A DNA stretch of 64,000 nucleotides from Prosopocoilus inquinatus (GCA_036172665.1 CM069878.1:21462501-21526500); one strand, 5' to 3'; positions 22,256 through 34,432 are shown, numbered from the stretch's first letter. The notes: generated by a model from the sequence alone, not told the origin. Translations and numbers: made by a program.

Positions 22256-22875
22256 GTAAGTATGCATAATTTCTGAAAAGTGAAAAGTTTCAAATATAGG
22301 GTGATTCTTATAAATGTTTAAATGTCTACCTAATGATAGTAGGTACATAATAAAATAATGTAAGCTATTCGAACCTGTTTTACACAAATATTTAAATATT
22401 TTCGAAAAAAATAATGTTGTGAGTCGGTAACATTACCACATTACCTTATGGCAAATTTCCGATGTTACATTTGTTACCGTTTGTTACGTTTATTATTAAC
22501 ATAATAATTTTGTAACGTAATGATTGGGTTGCAAACTTACAAATTACAAGTAAATTAATTAAGCAAACTGTCAAGAAATTTTTATTTTTATTTTATTTAT
22601 TCTTAATTTATTATCATTTAATAGAACTCTTACAATTAAAATTTGCCATATGTTTTTTTATATATAACCCCTAATGAAATAAGACATTTGATATTTACAA
22701 CACCGGTTCAATCTTATCAGTCTTATTTTCTTTGTACCACGAGCATTGGATAATTTACATTCAAATTAAAATTGCGAGTAATACAATAATACTAATATTA
22801 TTATTAGATATAATTAAGTGTATCAGAGTAACAAGTTGTGTATTTTTACCTATATTTAAGCTAGTTATTGCACTA
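22256..22875. other. Start of the 9-kb AK5 intron
   Basis: AT-rich. A GTTAC-rich patch (22420-22520: ttgttaccgtttgttacgtt) is the only oddity. No gene recognised. Confidence 0.4.
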
Positions 22876-24009
22876 TTTGTATTCAGGAGCGGACCTATAA
22901 CTTTGGGGGCTCATCCAATAAATGTAAATTAACCCAAGTGTGGGTGTTGGGTTTGTGACGACTGATTCGTCAATTTGTTTAAACTGATTCTTACTGTTTT
23001 TTTTTTTTAATATGAGAAATAGCCAAAACATTTTATTATTTGATGCACTGGAATGTACAGGCTGCTTTTGCAAGTGTGGCTGAGAATGAAAACGGATACA
23101 ATATGAAGCAAATGTAAAAGATGCAGATTCTTTTTTTGTGTTTATTTTGAAACAAAAATAGTTTCCCAAATTACTACAAAATGGTACACGCTACTGATTT
23201 TGAATTTCTACTAGCTTTTCAATATTTTGACAAATATGACATTTTTCTCTTAGTTGTGACAGTTTTTTTGTTTCAACTTTAATAATTAAAACCACAACGA
23301 TGCGTTTTTCTAAGAAATGTTTTTAATCTTAGTAATTTATTTAAAGAAATTTTCTTATTCACTAGTGTCGCCGAGAGCGCAGTATAATACAGAAACAAAC
23401 ATTAAACTTTGATTTTTGTAGTAAAAAGGATTGAATCGTATAAAAGCCAAGGTTCTGTTTCCAGCAACTCTTCGAAACCATCCTTTATAAATATTTAAGC
23501 ATAGTTATAATTAAAAAAAGTTTTGTAACCAATAACAAACAAGAAAATGAAACTACAGATTTCTCAGATCAAGAATAAAAACTGAGAGAAAACAAAACAA
23601 AGAAAAAATGCAATGCTTAAAGCCACTTTACCCTATCTGATTTTCTATTTGATTTTGAATTTGACCTCAGAAATATACATTAAAAGATGAGATTAGATAC
23701 GGTTTTATTCTGTAAAAGTCACACGAAAAATCAAACCGGACAACCAGTGACGTAGCAGTAGAGGTTGCAGGGGTTGAAAGCCAACCCGACACCATGGTTG
23801 CGCACATTTTGAAATCGAGAAACTTAAATTTTTATTGAAAACAAACATACATTCCCATAACTGACATTCCTTATCGATCTTATATCTAATTTCCACTATC
23901 TTGGCCTGCTGCTGAATCACAACTTCTAACCAAGTCACCAGTGGTTCTAAAATTTGAATTTCAATTAAGTGTCAAAATGAAACCAAAGATTTCAATAAGC
24001 ATATCATGT

Positions 24010-24420
24010 ATTGCGAACCTGCAGGAACCCGTGTATTTTACAACTTGACAATGACAGCCGTCGTGTGACAGCTTCATTGACAAGTGTTTTTTGAGATTTC
24101 AAATTCCAATTAGAGCGCTGGATATTTCTAATTAATTTATCTAAAATAATTTTTATAGTCAAGTCAAATATTTGAATTGGATTTAGTTTAATGCAGTCAA
24201 ATTGTATCCACATAACCTTCAAAAACTGGAATGTTTACATCTTGACAGTCATAGCCGGGATGTGAAAGCATCATTGACAATGGTAGCCGTCACGTGAAAG
24301 CATCATTGATAAGTGGCATTTGACATGACATGTCAGTGTCAATTAGAGCACTGGATATTTCTGATTAATTTAGCTAAAATTATTTTTACGAAACAATAAA
24401 ATATTTTAATTGCATTTAAT
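24010..24420 (+). repeat. Imperfect tandem duplication inside the nested hAT
   Basis: The order gaca-tgacagccgtc-tgtga, cattgacaagtg, caattagagc-ctggatatttct, taattta-ctaaaat-attttta appears at 24045-24160 and again at 24280-24395. An extra partial block (cattgacaatggtagccgtc) sits between them. Confidence 0.6.
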
Positions 24421-24581
24421 TGACGTTACATCAAACATTTGCTAAATAAATAAATCAACAAAACACAGGTTGTAGTATTGCAAATAGCCAAAGGAAAATG
24501 TTTTTAATTTATTGGCAATTAACTTTTTATTGTTTTGTAATAACAACAATTCGTTTATCTGGTTTCGACAAAGGTACTAAG

Positions 24582-24682
24582 ACGCTCAACTTAAAAGATA
24601 CTCCTGCATGCGAACCACACCCTTAAGAATATTCAGCGTAAGGGCTACGAAACTGTCAAACGATATCATTTAAGTTGAGCGT
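24582..24682. mobile_element. ~100-bp MITE, copy 1
   Basis: Ends ACGCTCAACTTAAAAGATA and its inverse TATCATTTAAGTTGAGCGT. The core (cccttaag-a-attcagcgtaaggg) recurs inverted at 32433-32536. It lies inside the nested hAT, giving a third level of insertion. Confidence 0.75.
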
Positions 24683-25778
24683 CGTTGTACATAAAGTAGC
24701 GAACAATAAAATCCGGGCATGGTACTGGTCGCGTTCAGGTAGCCGCAGCGCTGAAGCGTTTTTATAAAGCGTAAGCCTGAACGAGGTGCATATAACATCA
24801 TTACTTGCACCGCTTGCTTGAAGCGATCGCCATTAGTCAGACGTGGTATTTTTACGCTATATTTCAGCGCTGCATTAAGTACAATGAGTTCTTAACCTCT
24901 ACAACAGAATCTTGGTTCAGGTAATTTAAAGCGCTAGAGCTTTGCGCAAAATGACTCATGCTGCAGCAACCATGTTCAGAATGTAAACCTGCCTTTAATA
25001 TTTTTGAAATAAGTTTAAAATAGATTGTACTGTTCATAATTCGTATTTATTTTGACAAAATGACTGATGTAAATTATGCTCAACAAGTAAGAGTATTTTG
25101 CCATGTAAAGTTTAAACAGCAAGAAGAGTTGCTGTAAGATTTCGATTTATTAATTTTTACATTTCTACTCTATCTTTTATGTTTTGATAAAAACAAAACT
25201 TAAATAACAACCTAATTTGTCCAGATTTTAGTAGTCCAATGTACTTACACCGAGCGCTGTTTATTGGATACTTTCATAACTTAAAATTTTGACAGGCCTT
25301 ATCACTTCTGTCACATATGAATAGTCTCTTTTTCTAAATGTGCATTTACTTATTAAAGGGCGTCAGTAAAAATTTTGCTACCCAGCAGCCTAGTTACGCC
25401 ACTGCGCACAACTCAAACAATGTAAAAAAGAATGTATTTTATATTTCTGAAGTCAAATTAAAAATTAAATTGCAAACCAGAAGGTGTAAAGCGACTCTTA
25501 TTCTTATAAATAAAACATTCTATGAGTCAAACACACAACTATATTTTCTTTATTTTTTAACCGCAAAGGGGGCCCTTTTATTGAACGGGGCCCTGTCTTG
25601 CAGCCTATAAAGACCATACCTAAATCCGCCCTCTGTTTGTATTTAATTTTACTAGTCCAAATCGTTTGCTATAAAGTGTTTTTATTTTTTTGTTGAATGT
25701 TATATAATAATATATATAATATTTTTTTATATTTCTTATATTTCTTAATTCTTCCGGTAGTTTGCTGTAGTGTTCTGT

Positions 25779-27300
25779 CTAATCTTTTTTGTTTTTTACT
25801 TTAAATAATATGAATTTAGTTTTTTGTTTGTTAATTGTTAATTTATTTCCGTATAACCATATTTTTAGTTCATTCAAATCTTCGCGAACTTCTCGCTCCA
25901 GGTGTGTGTTATTGTTTGCCGCATGCATAATCATCATATCATCGGCAAATGCTGTGTACGTTCCTTTCAGATTGATTCCCTGTTTACTTTGGATATACAC
26001 TGTGTCCCAGAGAACAATGGCAAATGCCGATACAGGTAACAATGTTCTACCGTCTCCTAGAAATATTTAAAATTCCTACGTTTTTACTTAAACGAGAGCT
26101 CTTGGCATTCGCTGTCGGTTTTTCGTCCTCATTCGAATACAGTTTAACTTAGATAACACTGATAGACAAAAATGACCTTAATAAAACTTAAATGAAATTG
26201 AATGGGTTATTTTGTATCTACAACTAGCCTGTAACTAATCTGCGTTTAAAGAAAAATCAGTCACCCTTAGTTTTTTTGCAACAGCAGTTAAGTTCATTGG
26301 TACTGCGAATGGCATATGACGAGATTCTTTAGCCCATGATGTTAATAAACTAACACATTGTGCACAGTAAACACTAAGAGTCCAGGTTTTGTACAAATTT
26401 GACAGCGGAAAGCCAAAATAATAAAAATAAAAATTTGTAACTAATAGTGTCTCAAACTACTTTTAACAGTAAGTTGAACGCAATATAACAAAGGTTATCG
26501 GTGATGGTTTACGCACACTCTGGGTATCTTATTATGACGTGCAGAAACACCAATCACCAAGAAACCATTTTAATTTCAATAATTTAATGTTAATATATCG
26601 GAAACACACTTCGGTAAGCGAAATTCGCCTAATCAATTTAGTCGATGTTTAATGAAAACTGAGGGAGATTGAACAAAACTAAGTATGAGGTTTATATGCG
26701 GGTAGGTAGTAGTGTTTAAAAAAACGACTCGATTTTGTTTAACAAAATCACTGTTTATCAGTGTAATTTTTGTTTCCGAATTTACAGTCTCTGTTACTGT
26801 AGGCACGTCCTCTTACTCTCTGGGGCGCGAGTTTTGGGACAGCCTTTATATCAGATAAAGCATAGGACCATGAACTGTTCCTTGTGGTACTCCTACCTTC
26901 ATTATCACTTCGTCGCTAGCCTGCTGTCCGTTTTTTGCCCTGATTGCTCTGTTTGTTAAATAACTTTTAATTAATTTATTTGCTACTCCTCTAATACCTA
27001 ATTCTTAGATTTTGTTGAGTAGTATTTCATGATCAATTGTGTCAAAGGATTTCTGTAGATCTATAAATACTGCAGCTACGTAATGTCTAGTTGCTTGTTT
27101 ATTTGGTCGAAGTTGTCTATTAATGCTGACTCTGTATCACTTCCTTCTTGAAATATGTTGCCTATTATCAAACCTGCTTTCAAAATAAAATTAACTATTC
27201 TGGTTTTAATTGCTTTTTCAAAGATCTTATTAAAAATGTTGGTTAGTGCTATTAGTGTATAATTTCCAGGCTCTAATTTGTTTCTTGCTTTGTTTTCATG
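25779..27300 (-). pseudogene. LINE reverse transcriptase, interrupted by another element
   Basis: A jockey/CR1-type reverse transcriptase read leftwards: IFNKIFEKAIKTRI, FQEGSDTESA (27150), FIDLQKSFDTIDHEILLNKI (first catalytic region, 27030), LGIRGVANKLIKSYL, and GVPQGTVHGPMLYLI (26860). The frame is then cut by the TATA-flanked element 25998-26846 and resumes as QGINLKGTYTAFADDMMI (catalytic ADD, 25930) and LYGNKLTINKQKTKFILF. It ends at 25779. An in-frame TAA (about 27003) and a frameshift (about 27095) add to the damage. Endonuclease, gag and tail are missing. Confidence 0.8.
25998..26846. mobile_element. Element inserted in the LINE, with TATA duplication
   Basis: 849 bp that sit exactly between two halves of a reverse transcriptase. 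TATA lies at both borders (25994-25997 and 26847-26850). The ends share TGTCCCA close to the border (CACTGTGTCCCA and inverted AAAGGCTGTCCCA). This suggests a Tc1/mariner-type non-autonomous element using TA targets. No transposase frame is seen. Confidence 0.65.
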
Positions 27301-27990
27301 TAATGATTGTTTTTCTCAGTAAGACGGGAAATATTCCTTTTTACATAGTATCATTTTTTATTATAGTCAATTTGAGGCAGATAACTTCTTCTAGTTATGT
27401 CTTTGATTGATAGGTGCGGTTTTTATGATTTTTCGTATTTGTTCCTCATCTGTACTGGAAATAATATTAAATGTTGGAAATCTACCTTTTTTAACAAAAG
27501 CCAAAATGTAATGTGTATCCGATACCAAATTAATCAGAAATCCAAAATTAATCAGTCAATCAATCAATTAATTTTAGTTAAAAGCTTAATTGGTAACTCC
27601 GGCCTCCAGATATCGCAACTTGAGTTATAATTACATGCTATAACTGGTAATGTTACGGTAACATTAAAAATAAATTACAATAATCGCGTGATGTGGTGAG
27701 TTTTATCTTTTGCCAACCTATGTGCTTCATTTCGAAGTAGATAACTAGTAAAGGTCGGGTGGTTTGCAATGGAATATTCAAGTTATTCCTCTGCTGGCGA
27801 AGTTCCGAACTGGACCGAAACACCTTAACGGAGAGAATTCGGGAAATCCAATGCAATTTAAAATGAAATGCCTTTCTATTTATAATTCTGTCCGATTTAA
27901 GATTAAAAATGTTTTACTTAAAAATAACTAAGTTACGACTTTTACGCCACCACTAAACCGAATCTTCTCAAAAGATTTTATTACAAATTT
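27301..27990. other. Intron sequence
   Basis: No gene recognised. A perfect small palindrome, TAATGTTACGGTAACATTA, lies at about 27645-27663. Confidence 0.4.
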
Positions 27991-27994
27991 TAAT

Positions 27995-28425
27995 AAAGAA
28001 TTTCACAAAAGTAAACGTACGTTTTTATCTTGATTTCATAAAATCTCAATTTTCACAAATTTTTATTTCAAAATCCATTATCCTAATTCTACGATAATAC
28101 TCACATTATCGTTGACTTTATTTTCGCGATCATACTTATTTGTTTCTTTTCTTTCTCGATATATCTAACCGCTGCCACTAAACATGTCACAGAAGGACGG
28201 GGTTGAAAAATAATTTCAGACATCAATTTGAACGTCAAAAGCTTTTTTTTATGAATTTTGATAAAAAAGTTCACTATAGTTAAGTTTTTATCTTGATGTC
28301 ATAAATCGAATTTTAATTTCCAAATTCATTACCCTAATTTTACGATAATCTCCAAATTGTGGTTAACATTACTTTCGTCATCTCAGTTATTTATTTCTTC
28401 TCTTTCTTATATGTAAATGAAAATT
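27995..28425 (+). repeat. Imperfect tandem duplication, ~240-bp period
   Basis: The two blocks (about 27995-28165 and 28245-28420) share tttttatcttgat-tcataaa, the spacing ttcattaccctaatt-tacgataat, and a closing tttctt-tctttct. Divergence is high and there is no coding signal. Confidence 0.55.
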
Positions 28426-29069
28426 GTACACAATATTATCGCCAATTTCTGAACATTCTAGTATCTTTTCTGCACTTTGATCTCTTAATTACCATTCTTT
28501 TTCTTCCGAAATTAAATTGTATATCCCGGACATAGGCGCGTATAAAATCAGAAAATTTAAAGCAACAGCATGCTAGACATTTGAACCGTAGAGATTTCAA
28601 CACAAAATGCAACATACGGTACATTGTTACAATTAATAATTATAAAAAAAATGGAATTTGTATTCCTATTGTTTAGAATTACATAGGTACTATCAGATTT
28701 ATCATTTAAGATTCTAGTTTTCATTATCGGTAATGAAACTTTGAAGTTTTGTTCTATTTCCACAGAATCCGGTTTAGAAATTAAAAACAATTTTTTTTTA
28801 ATTCTCCTTTCAGAATTTAAGTTTGTCTAAATTGATAATCTTGAAATAGTTCAAGAATCAGTATCATTCAATAATGGTCTAAAAATGTTAGTGGGGTTAT
28901 TTGGTCTTGCACGAAAGCGTATTTTTTTAGATTGATCCGAATCATGTAAAATAAAAAAAACAGAACTTTTATCGCTGTTATTTAATAAATAAACTCGTAA
29001 AGAATTTTTTTTGATTTATATGTATAATTCTTTGCTTATTCTATACATATTTTAGACGAAAAGCTTGCA
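28426..29069. other. Intron sequence
   Basis: AT-rich. The short - strand frames at 28436-28790 show no recognisable domain. Confidence 0.35.
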
Positions 29070-29429
29070 TATACCTGGTGTCTCAATATGGGCGGCAACC
29101 GGCGATGTAATAATAATAAGTCTTTATTTTCTTCAAATGAAATTGTACAAAATATTTATAATATAACGAAATTTTTTTTCTGCGGAAAATCAATGGGCGG
29201 AGTTCAGGATCTGGTATAAATACCCCTGCTCTTACTCAACCGATATACAAAAAGATAATTAAATTTTAGCGAGTTCACAATAATATGTAATCGAATCCAC
29301 GTTTATACGAGTACATGAGAGTATACATAATAACTTTAACAGCTGTTATTAATACACATTAATATAAATGTGAGTAAAAATATAGAGCAAACAGTATGGT
29401 TATTCCCTAAAGACGAAAAGAAAAGAAAA

Positions 29430-29720
29430 TTATGTTTTTAAAGAAGTTAATAACTGATACTTAAACTTTTCAATGCATAAAGTTTTAAAGCTAATAGGAA
29501 TAGAATTGTAAACTTTTGATATATTATAAGTGAAGCTTCTTTCAAAATAGGCCGTATTTATGTGGTGGACGTCTGCTCTAAAAGAAATTTTGCTGTATAG
29601 GTGTATAGGAGATTTCAATAAAATGATTTTAGGAAAGAGACAAGTAGCACACACTTTTCTTCTGTCCGTCATATTCAATATACAGCGTGTCTCTAAACAT
29701 ATGCCTTTAATTGAAACCAC
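29430..29720 (-). pseudogene. LINE ORF2 C-terminal tail
   Basis: About 70 residues ending at a stop at 29430. The order FRADVHHINTAYFERSFTYN, then YNSIPISFKTL and FKYQLLTSLK, matches the C-terminal tail typical of jockey/CR1-type ORF2 proteins (YF.RSF.Y...YNSLP). Nothing of the reverse transcriptase core lies upstream, so this is a fragment. Confidence 0.6.
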
Positions 29721-29790
29721 AAATAGTGGTCAAGAAAAGAAGCAAAATTTGTTATACAACTTTGTTTAATGTATAGGAGACTGTGGCTTG

Positions 29791-30265
29791 TCTAACAATA
29801 AATTCCATTTAAAAAAGTTGAAAACAATTGAAAATCTCAAAAACCTGATAGTCATTTGTTTTTCGAAAGGTACCATAAAATCGAGCAGGGAAGGTCCTGA
29901 AACTTTTCTAATTTAAGCTACTTCGTGAAACTTCAAATAAAAAAGTTAGCTATTGTAGCCGTTTCCCGTGAATACCGAGACTCTGTTACTAAATCATTTA
30001 TAAAATAGTCGGCTTTGGGAGATGATATTTTAGAAGCATCATTAATTTGACATCCTGAACGCGATACAATGATAAAAAACCTAACATTCGATTTAAAAAA
30101 GTTGAAAACAATTGAAAATCTCGAAAACCTGATTGTCATTTGTTTTTCCGAAAGTACCATAAAAACGAGGAGGAGAAGTCCTAAAACTTTTCTAATTTAA
30201 GTTAGTTCCTAAAAATACAAATAAGAGAGTTAGCTATTGTAGCGGCTTCCCATGAAAACCTGTAG
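29791..30265 (+). repeat. Direct duplication, ~290-bp period
   Basis: Two blocks (29800-29975 and 30090-30265) share AAAAAAGTTGAAAACAATTG, aacctgat-gtcatttgtttt, taaaacttttctaatttaag and gttagctattgtagc. The first is preceded by ggagactgtggcttgtctaa, which also occurs at 56480 beside the hammerhead-like palindrome. Confidence 0.75.
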
Positions 30266-31257
30266 AGTTGTGCGGAAATTATTACTAATATCCTTACGGA
30301 TATAATGGCCTTTGATTTTAGGTGCAGATCTTCAATCATTGTTGATTACAATGTATTTCATAAAAATTCAAAGTGCTTTCCGTTATTTAACATTTTATTT
30401 TTCATTATTTTTGTTTAGTGCTTGTGTTTTTTTCTCATTTATGTATTTGTTTTCTGTCTTGTTCTTTTATTTAAATATTATGCTCTCAAAAACAGTTTCA
30501 TGCATTAAATTTTTTTTTATGTCAAAATGAAATTGTTACTCGATAGCATTTGTTTCAACATTTAGATCTGCTTTATCATCAGTTAATAGACTCATTTGAT
30601 AATAATTCGAGAACGAAAAAAGTTATCAATTTCAAATATTCTCCTGATTGGATGCTTTGTAATCACTGCAAAAAAATACACGTTTCCGTTTAAAATTTTT
30701 GGAATACTGAAAAAAACTACTCCTATTACTTTTGCAAATAGCGCCCTTTATAACAAAGTAGCCTGAATCACTATACAAATTTTAAATCAGCTTAAAATTC
30801 CCTTTCAATTAAGCTGAAGTTTGTTAATTTCTGATACAGACTATAGAAGTTCTAAGATTTTTTTAATTAAATAATTCAACTGTTTTCTCCATTCTGATTA
30901 ATGGGTAAAATTTAAAATCGAAGTCGTGCAGAATTAACTCGGCTTTCTAATGACGCTATGGGAGCTGCAGCTTATTTTGAGACTTTTGTTAGTAAAATTA
31001 ATTTTATTGTTGAGCCTATTGATTGAGCTCCCTTGCGGTCAACTCAGATACTTAAAAATATTTTCTTTGAATTTCTCTTGATCACTGACTAATTTCTTTC
31101 TCCCGAAGCTGTAAATATTACGGTTTGCTGCAAATCGCCGATCGCTACCCATATTGAGACACCCGGTATAGGAGCATATTTTTTTTATTTTACCTTGCAT
31201 ATAATTCCAGCTCTACTTATTAGCAAAGATCGTAGGTAATAAGATTTATTTGTTTAG

Positions 31258-31707
31258 GTTGACGGTGACACAGACACAGCACCAGTCCAAGAAGACTTCA
31301 AGAACGTAGTAAAAGAGCACATACAGTACCTAAAGGATACGAGGGAGACAGAAAACACGCAAATAACCAACGGGCACGTGGTTCAAAATGGTTACGCCTT
31401 ACCAAATGGTAACCAATTGGCCAACGGTCATGTCGTTGCAAACGGTCATGTTCCCCGAAGAAGTGATGCAACTCTACACGATTTGGAAACGGAATCAACA
31501 GTGCAGACTATAAGCAAAAGTGTGTCGAATGGCGTCGCAAGCGTCGTTAATGGTACCATTCGTATGGTCAATGGACACTTGCCGGTGAAAGCGCCAGGTG
31601 TAGGTAACGCCATAGTGAGAAACAAATATGACGACCTCAATGCAGATAGACAAGACAATATTAGGAACATGTACGGCGAGGTAAATACTACGGACGGTCA
31701 CATTTAG
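31258..31707 (+). CDS. AK5: Adenylate kinase isozyme 5-like, last exon and stop
   Basis: 149 codons and a TAG. Acceptor tttgtttag; phase 0. It opens with VDGDTDTAPVQEDFKNVVKE, the end of kinase domain 2 (VDGD plus the C-terminal helix). After about residue 30 the chain becomes a low-complexity tail rich in Asn-Gly-His: NGHVVQNGYALPNGNQLANG, then VVANGHVP, VVNGTIRMVNGHLP. The last part (NKYDDLNADRQDNIRNMYGE) is charged and probably unstructured or helical. The tail is unlike the kinase fold and may be a lineage-specific extension (inference). Confidence 0.92.
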   Translation, partial: VDGDTDTAPVQEDFKNVVKEHIQYLKDTRETENTQITNGHVVQNGYALPNGNQLANGHVVANGHVPRRSDATLHDLETESTVQTISKSVSNGVASVVNGTIRMVNGHLPVKAPGVGNAIVRNKYDDLNADRQDNIRNMYGEVNTTDGHI

Positions 31708-31830
31708 AACCCAGGCATCACCATCAGTGATTTAGTATTGTGATAATAAGTATTTTCTTAGTATAAGGTGTGCTCAAGTAAGATCTGCTCGTGCCTTTTG
31801 CTCTCAATAAACTGGAGACTTACCTGAATA
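31708..31830 (+). terminator. AK5: 3' UTR and polyadenylation signal of the AK5-like gene
   Basis: The only clear AATAAA soon after the stop is at 31806-31811, in ctctcaataaactggag. The 3' UTR would then be about 120 nt. A second weaker choice lies in the AT-rich run from 31830. Confidence 0.65.
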
Positions 31831-32425
31831 TAATAAAACAAAACTCGACAGTATTTTTAGTAATAATTTTTTATAGGTAGGATACACTAAATATAATAAT
31901 ATATAATAATATATTTATTTATGTACGTAATGGATAATCGTTATTAATGTTTCACTCCGCTGGACGGATGTTGCTGCAATTTTAATACACATCAGTCATA
32001 CGACTTAAAATCTAACTTAAATGGAAGCCATCAAAGTTTAACGTGTAAGCAAGTGGCACATGTACACACGGCACTCAATTGGAATCATCAACTTTGCATA
32101 TTGTAATTATTATTAGAAAGCGATTACGTTCAATACTTCGTCACGAGTTCAATATTGACTTTTCACCTGTTTATATTAAACAATTTATGAGACGTAAAAA
32201 AATCTTTATTGACATGACACTTATTAAAAGAAAATTATACATCATGTCATTCTTGTTTGATTTCGAAAAATACTATTAGCATTTTCAATTCAGAGCACTT
32301 CTCATCAGAGTATCTCCATCTCCTAGTATTAAACAGGGTTAAAATAAGATGGGTGACTTGAACAGATCAATATTGAAGGTACCTATTCTACTTCAAATTT
32401 AAGCACCGTTAAACTTAAAGTATAG
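31831..32425. other. Downstream flank of AK5-like gene
   Basis: AT-rich and without a recognised gene. The 66-residue frame at 32079-32279 has no family features. Confidence 0.4.
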
Positions 32426-32432
32426 GTATAAC

Positions 32433-32536
32433 GACGCTCACCTTAAATGATATCACTTGACAGTTTTATAGCCCTTACGCTGAATGTTCTTAAGGGTGTA
32501 GTTTGTATGCAGGAGTCATTTAAGTTAAGCATCGTA
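32433..32536. mobile_element. ~100-bp MITE, copy 2 (inverted)
   Basis: Reverse-complement relative of 24582-24682: ACGCTCACCTTAAATGATA at the left, atttaagttaagcatcgt at the right, with core cccttacgctgaatgttctt. Confidence 0.75.
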
Positions 32537-32539
32537 GTA

Positions 32540-34425
32540 CCTACGTACAAATTGATGAATCGAAATTGAAAGACAATATACTTACACTTTGATAACTTTT
32601 TCTAAAATTTATTTCAATGGCATAGTATGTTGGTTGCCTTTGTATACGATACACCATGCTTTTGTAAATATATACCACAAGTTTTTATATCTGTGAATAT
32701 ACTAGTTAAAAAAAACAACGTTAGGAAATGCAAGCTACTATTGATAAAATACAGCGAATCATAGTTAGAAACTGTAAGGCGTTTTTTTATAAATGGTCTC
32801 TTTCGCGTTCTAAGCGATTAATAAACATTGTAATATTTATATAGTATTTCAGAGATACAAGAAAAAACTTCGTGGTATTTATAGTTCGAACATATAAGGA
32901 AACTATTCACTCGCAAGTGAAAGTGAATTGAAAGGCATATGCGTGCATGGCCTCCTTTTATACACTTGCGCCAATTTTATGTAAGTTTTGATAATTTTGC
33001 CTGTAGGGGCATAAAAATTCGCACGTTCATCTCGTAGCTATTAAATTCATCGTAGGTTTAAGATGGATTCAGTAGCGTACGTGTGTGTTCAATTCAAAAG
33101 TAAACGGCACCTATATTTTGTAGTAAGAAACGTTGTTTAGTTTTCCCTTTGTTTATTTACGCATTTTGATGTTACAATAAATGCATTAAAAAGAGAAAAC
33201 GTTTGTATTTTACACGCATAAAAGAAATAATCATGAAAGTTAAGTGCCTACAAGTACGTATATTTCATATTTCTTGGTCCTTATCAGAGCAGCGTTACGA
33301 AGAAGACGACATGTATGAAGTTTCTAGATGAAACCAACTCTACGGGAAGTATGCTAGGCAATTAAAACCAAACTGAAATATAGTTAGCTGATTTCGACCG
33401 TAACGAAACAGTTGAGAAGTAAAATTTATTTAAACTAGTTTCAATTCCTTTATTTTACTTGATTAAACGTAAAAAAACAGAGACCAAATCATGGTGGCAA
33501 AATATCTGCGGTAATCAAAATTCGATCTCGAGTCCTCTGGTTGCATGCCAAGAATTGAAGTAAATAATAAGCCAGCGTTTCCCAAACAGTAAAAGTATTT
33601 GAAGGTCATCGTGTGTATTATAAATTAGATTTAGTTTTATATTAAGATATTGCCTGAATATAAACAGGACAAACAATGTTCATTAAATTATTCTTTATTT
33701 TATTCTTTCATTCCTAGAATTAATTTTGTTAATAGTAAAAGAATCCAGATGCTTAGGATTATTATTTTTTATAATTCAGTACATTTTATTTGGTTCGGAT
33801 ATATTATTAAATTAGAATTCGTGTCATGACTCATGCAAAATATAAAACACGTGCAGCGTTATGCAAAGAAAGCATTCGGCAAAGTTGCGACGTATGTACC
33901 GAGAAGTTAGATCAAAGACATTAATATCGCTGGAACATCGGCGATAAAAGAAATAATTATGTAAGGACTAATGAATCATGCAAAAGAATCTTGATACTAG
34001 AAAAAATAGAATTAGTCATCAAGGTTACGATCGCCTAATGCAAAGCTGACGTAGACTAAAGTAGGTGATCGGATCCCAATAAATAGGTAGCTTTTCAGTT
34101 CAGAGGGGAGTTCGTCAAGACAGTTACCCGAGGCACGAACTCCTGTCATCTAGAAATGTGTTTCTTCGATTCCGAATATAATTTAGTTTGTGTATCACGA
34201 GTCGTAAAGTTTTCAAAATTCTAAATTCTCTTTTTTTAATCAGTCAATTTTCCAAATTTATTTTAATTTAGAACCTGGACCTAAGAAGGGTGAGTTTAAA
34301 TAGAATAGAATCATTGTTGCTTAAAATTTATCATCCAACAAAGGTTTTTAGATATAAACCGTTTTTTGTTAATCTTTCCTTCTCTCTTTCATAATCTAGT
34401 TTAATTTTATGTCAAATATTAAATT
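32540..34425. other. Intergenic sequence
   Basis: About 1.9 kb with no recognised gene, repeat partner or RNA. Confidence 0.4.
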
Positions 34426-34432
34426 TTACTTA

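Larger units (their letters stand above)
23745..25404. mobile_element. Second hAT element nested inside the first
   Basis: The left end CAGTGACGTAGC and the inverted right end CAGTGGCGTAAC match at 10 of 12 bases. The flanking octamers CGGACAAC (23737-23744) and CGCACAAC (25405-25412) match at seven of eight positions, as expected for an aged hAT duplication. No transposase frame is visible. Confidence 0.65.
22884..25635. mobile_element. hAT element with perfect 8-bp duplication, host of a nested hAT
   Basis: Left end CAGGAGCGGACCTATAACTT, right end inverted CAGAGGGCGGATTTAGG. TTTGTATT flanks both ends (22876-22883 and 25636-25643). The right subterminal part (ggggccctg..cagcctataaagacc) matches the right end of the 6946-8228 element (cagcccataaagacc), so both belong to one family. 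No transposase frame survives. Part of its length is the inserted hAT at 23745-25404. Confidence 0.85.
29074..31166. mobile_element. 2.1-kb element with CCKGGTGTCTCAATATGGG ends and TATA flanks
   Basis: The left end reads CCTGGTGTCTCAATATGGG and the inverted right end CCGGGTGTCTCAATATGGG. TATA lies outside both ends (29070-29073, 31167-31170). The short terminal repeats and TA-type target suggest a Tc1/mariner-like transposon. The inside holds a LINE tail and a duplicated block but no transposase, so it is either a composite or an old element with later insertions. Confidence 0.6.

Noticed and set aside
22410..22520. GTTAC-rich patch as a satellite or telomere-like repeat
   Set aside because: Only a few irregular copies; no fixed unit.
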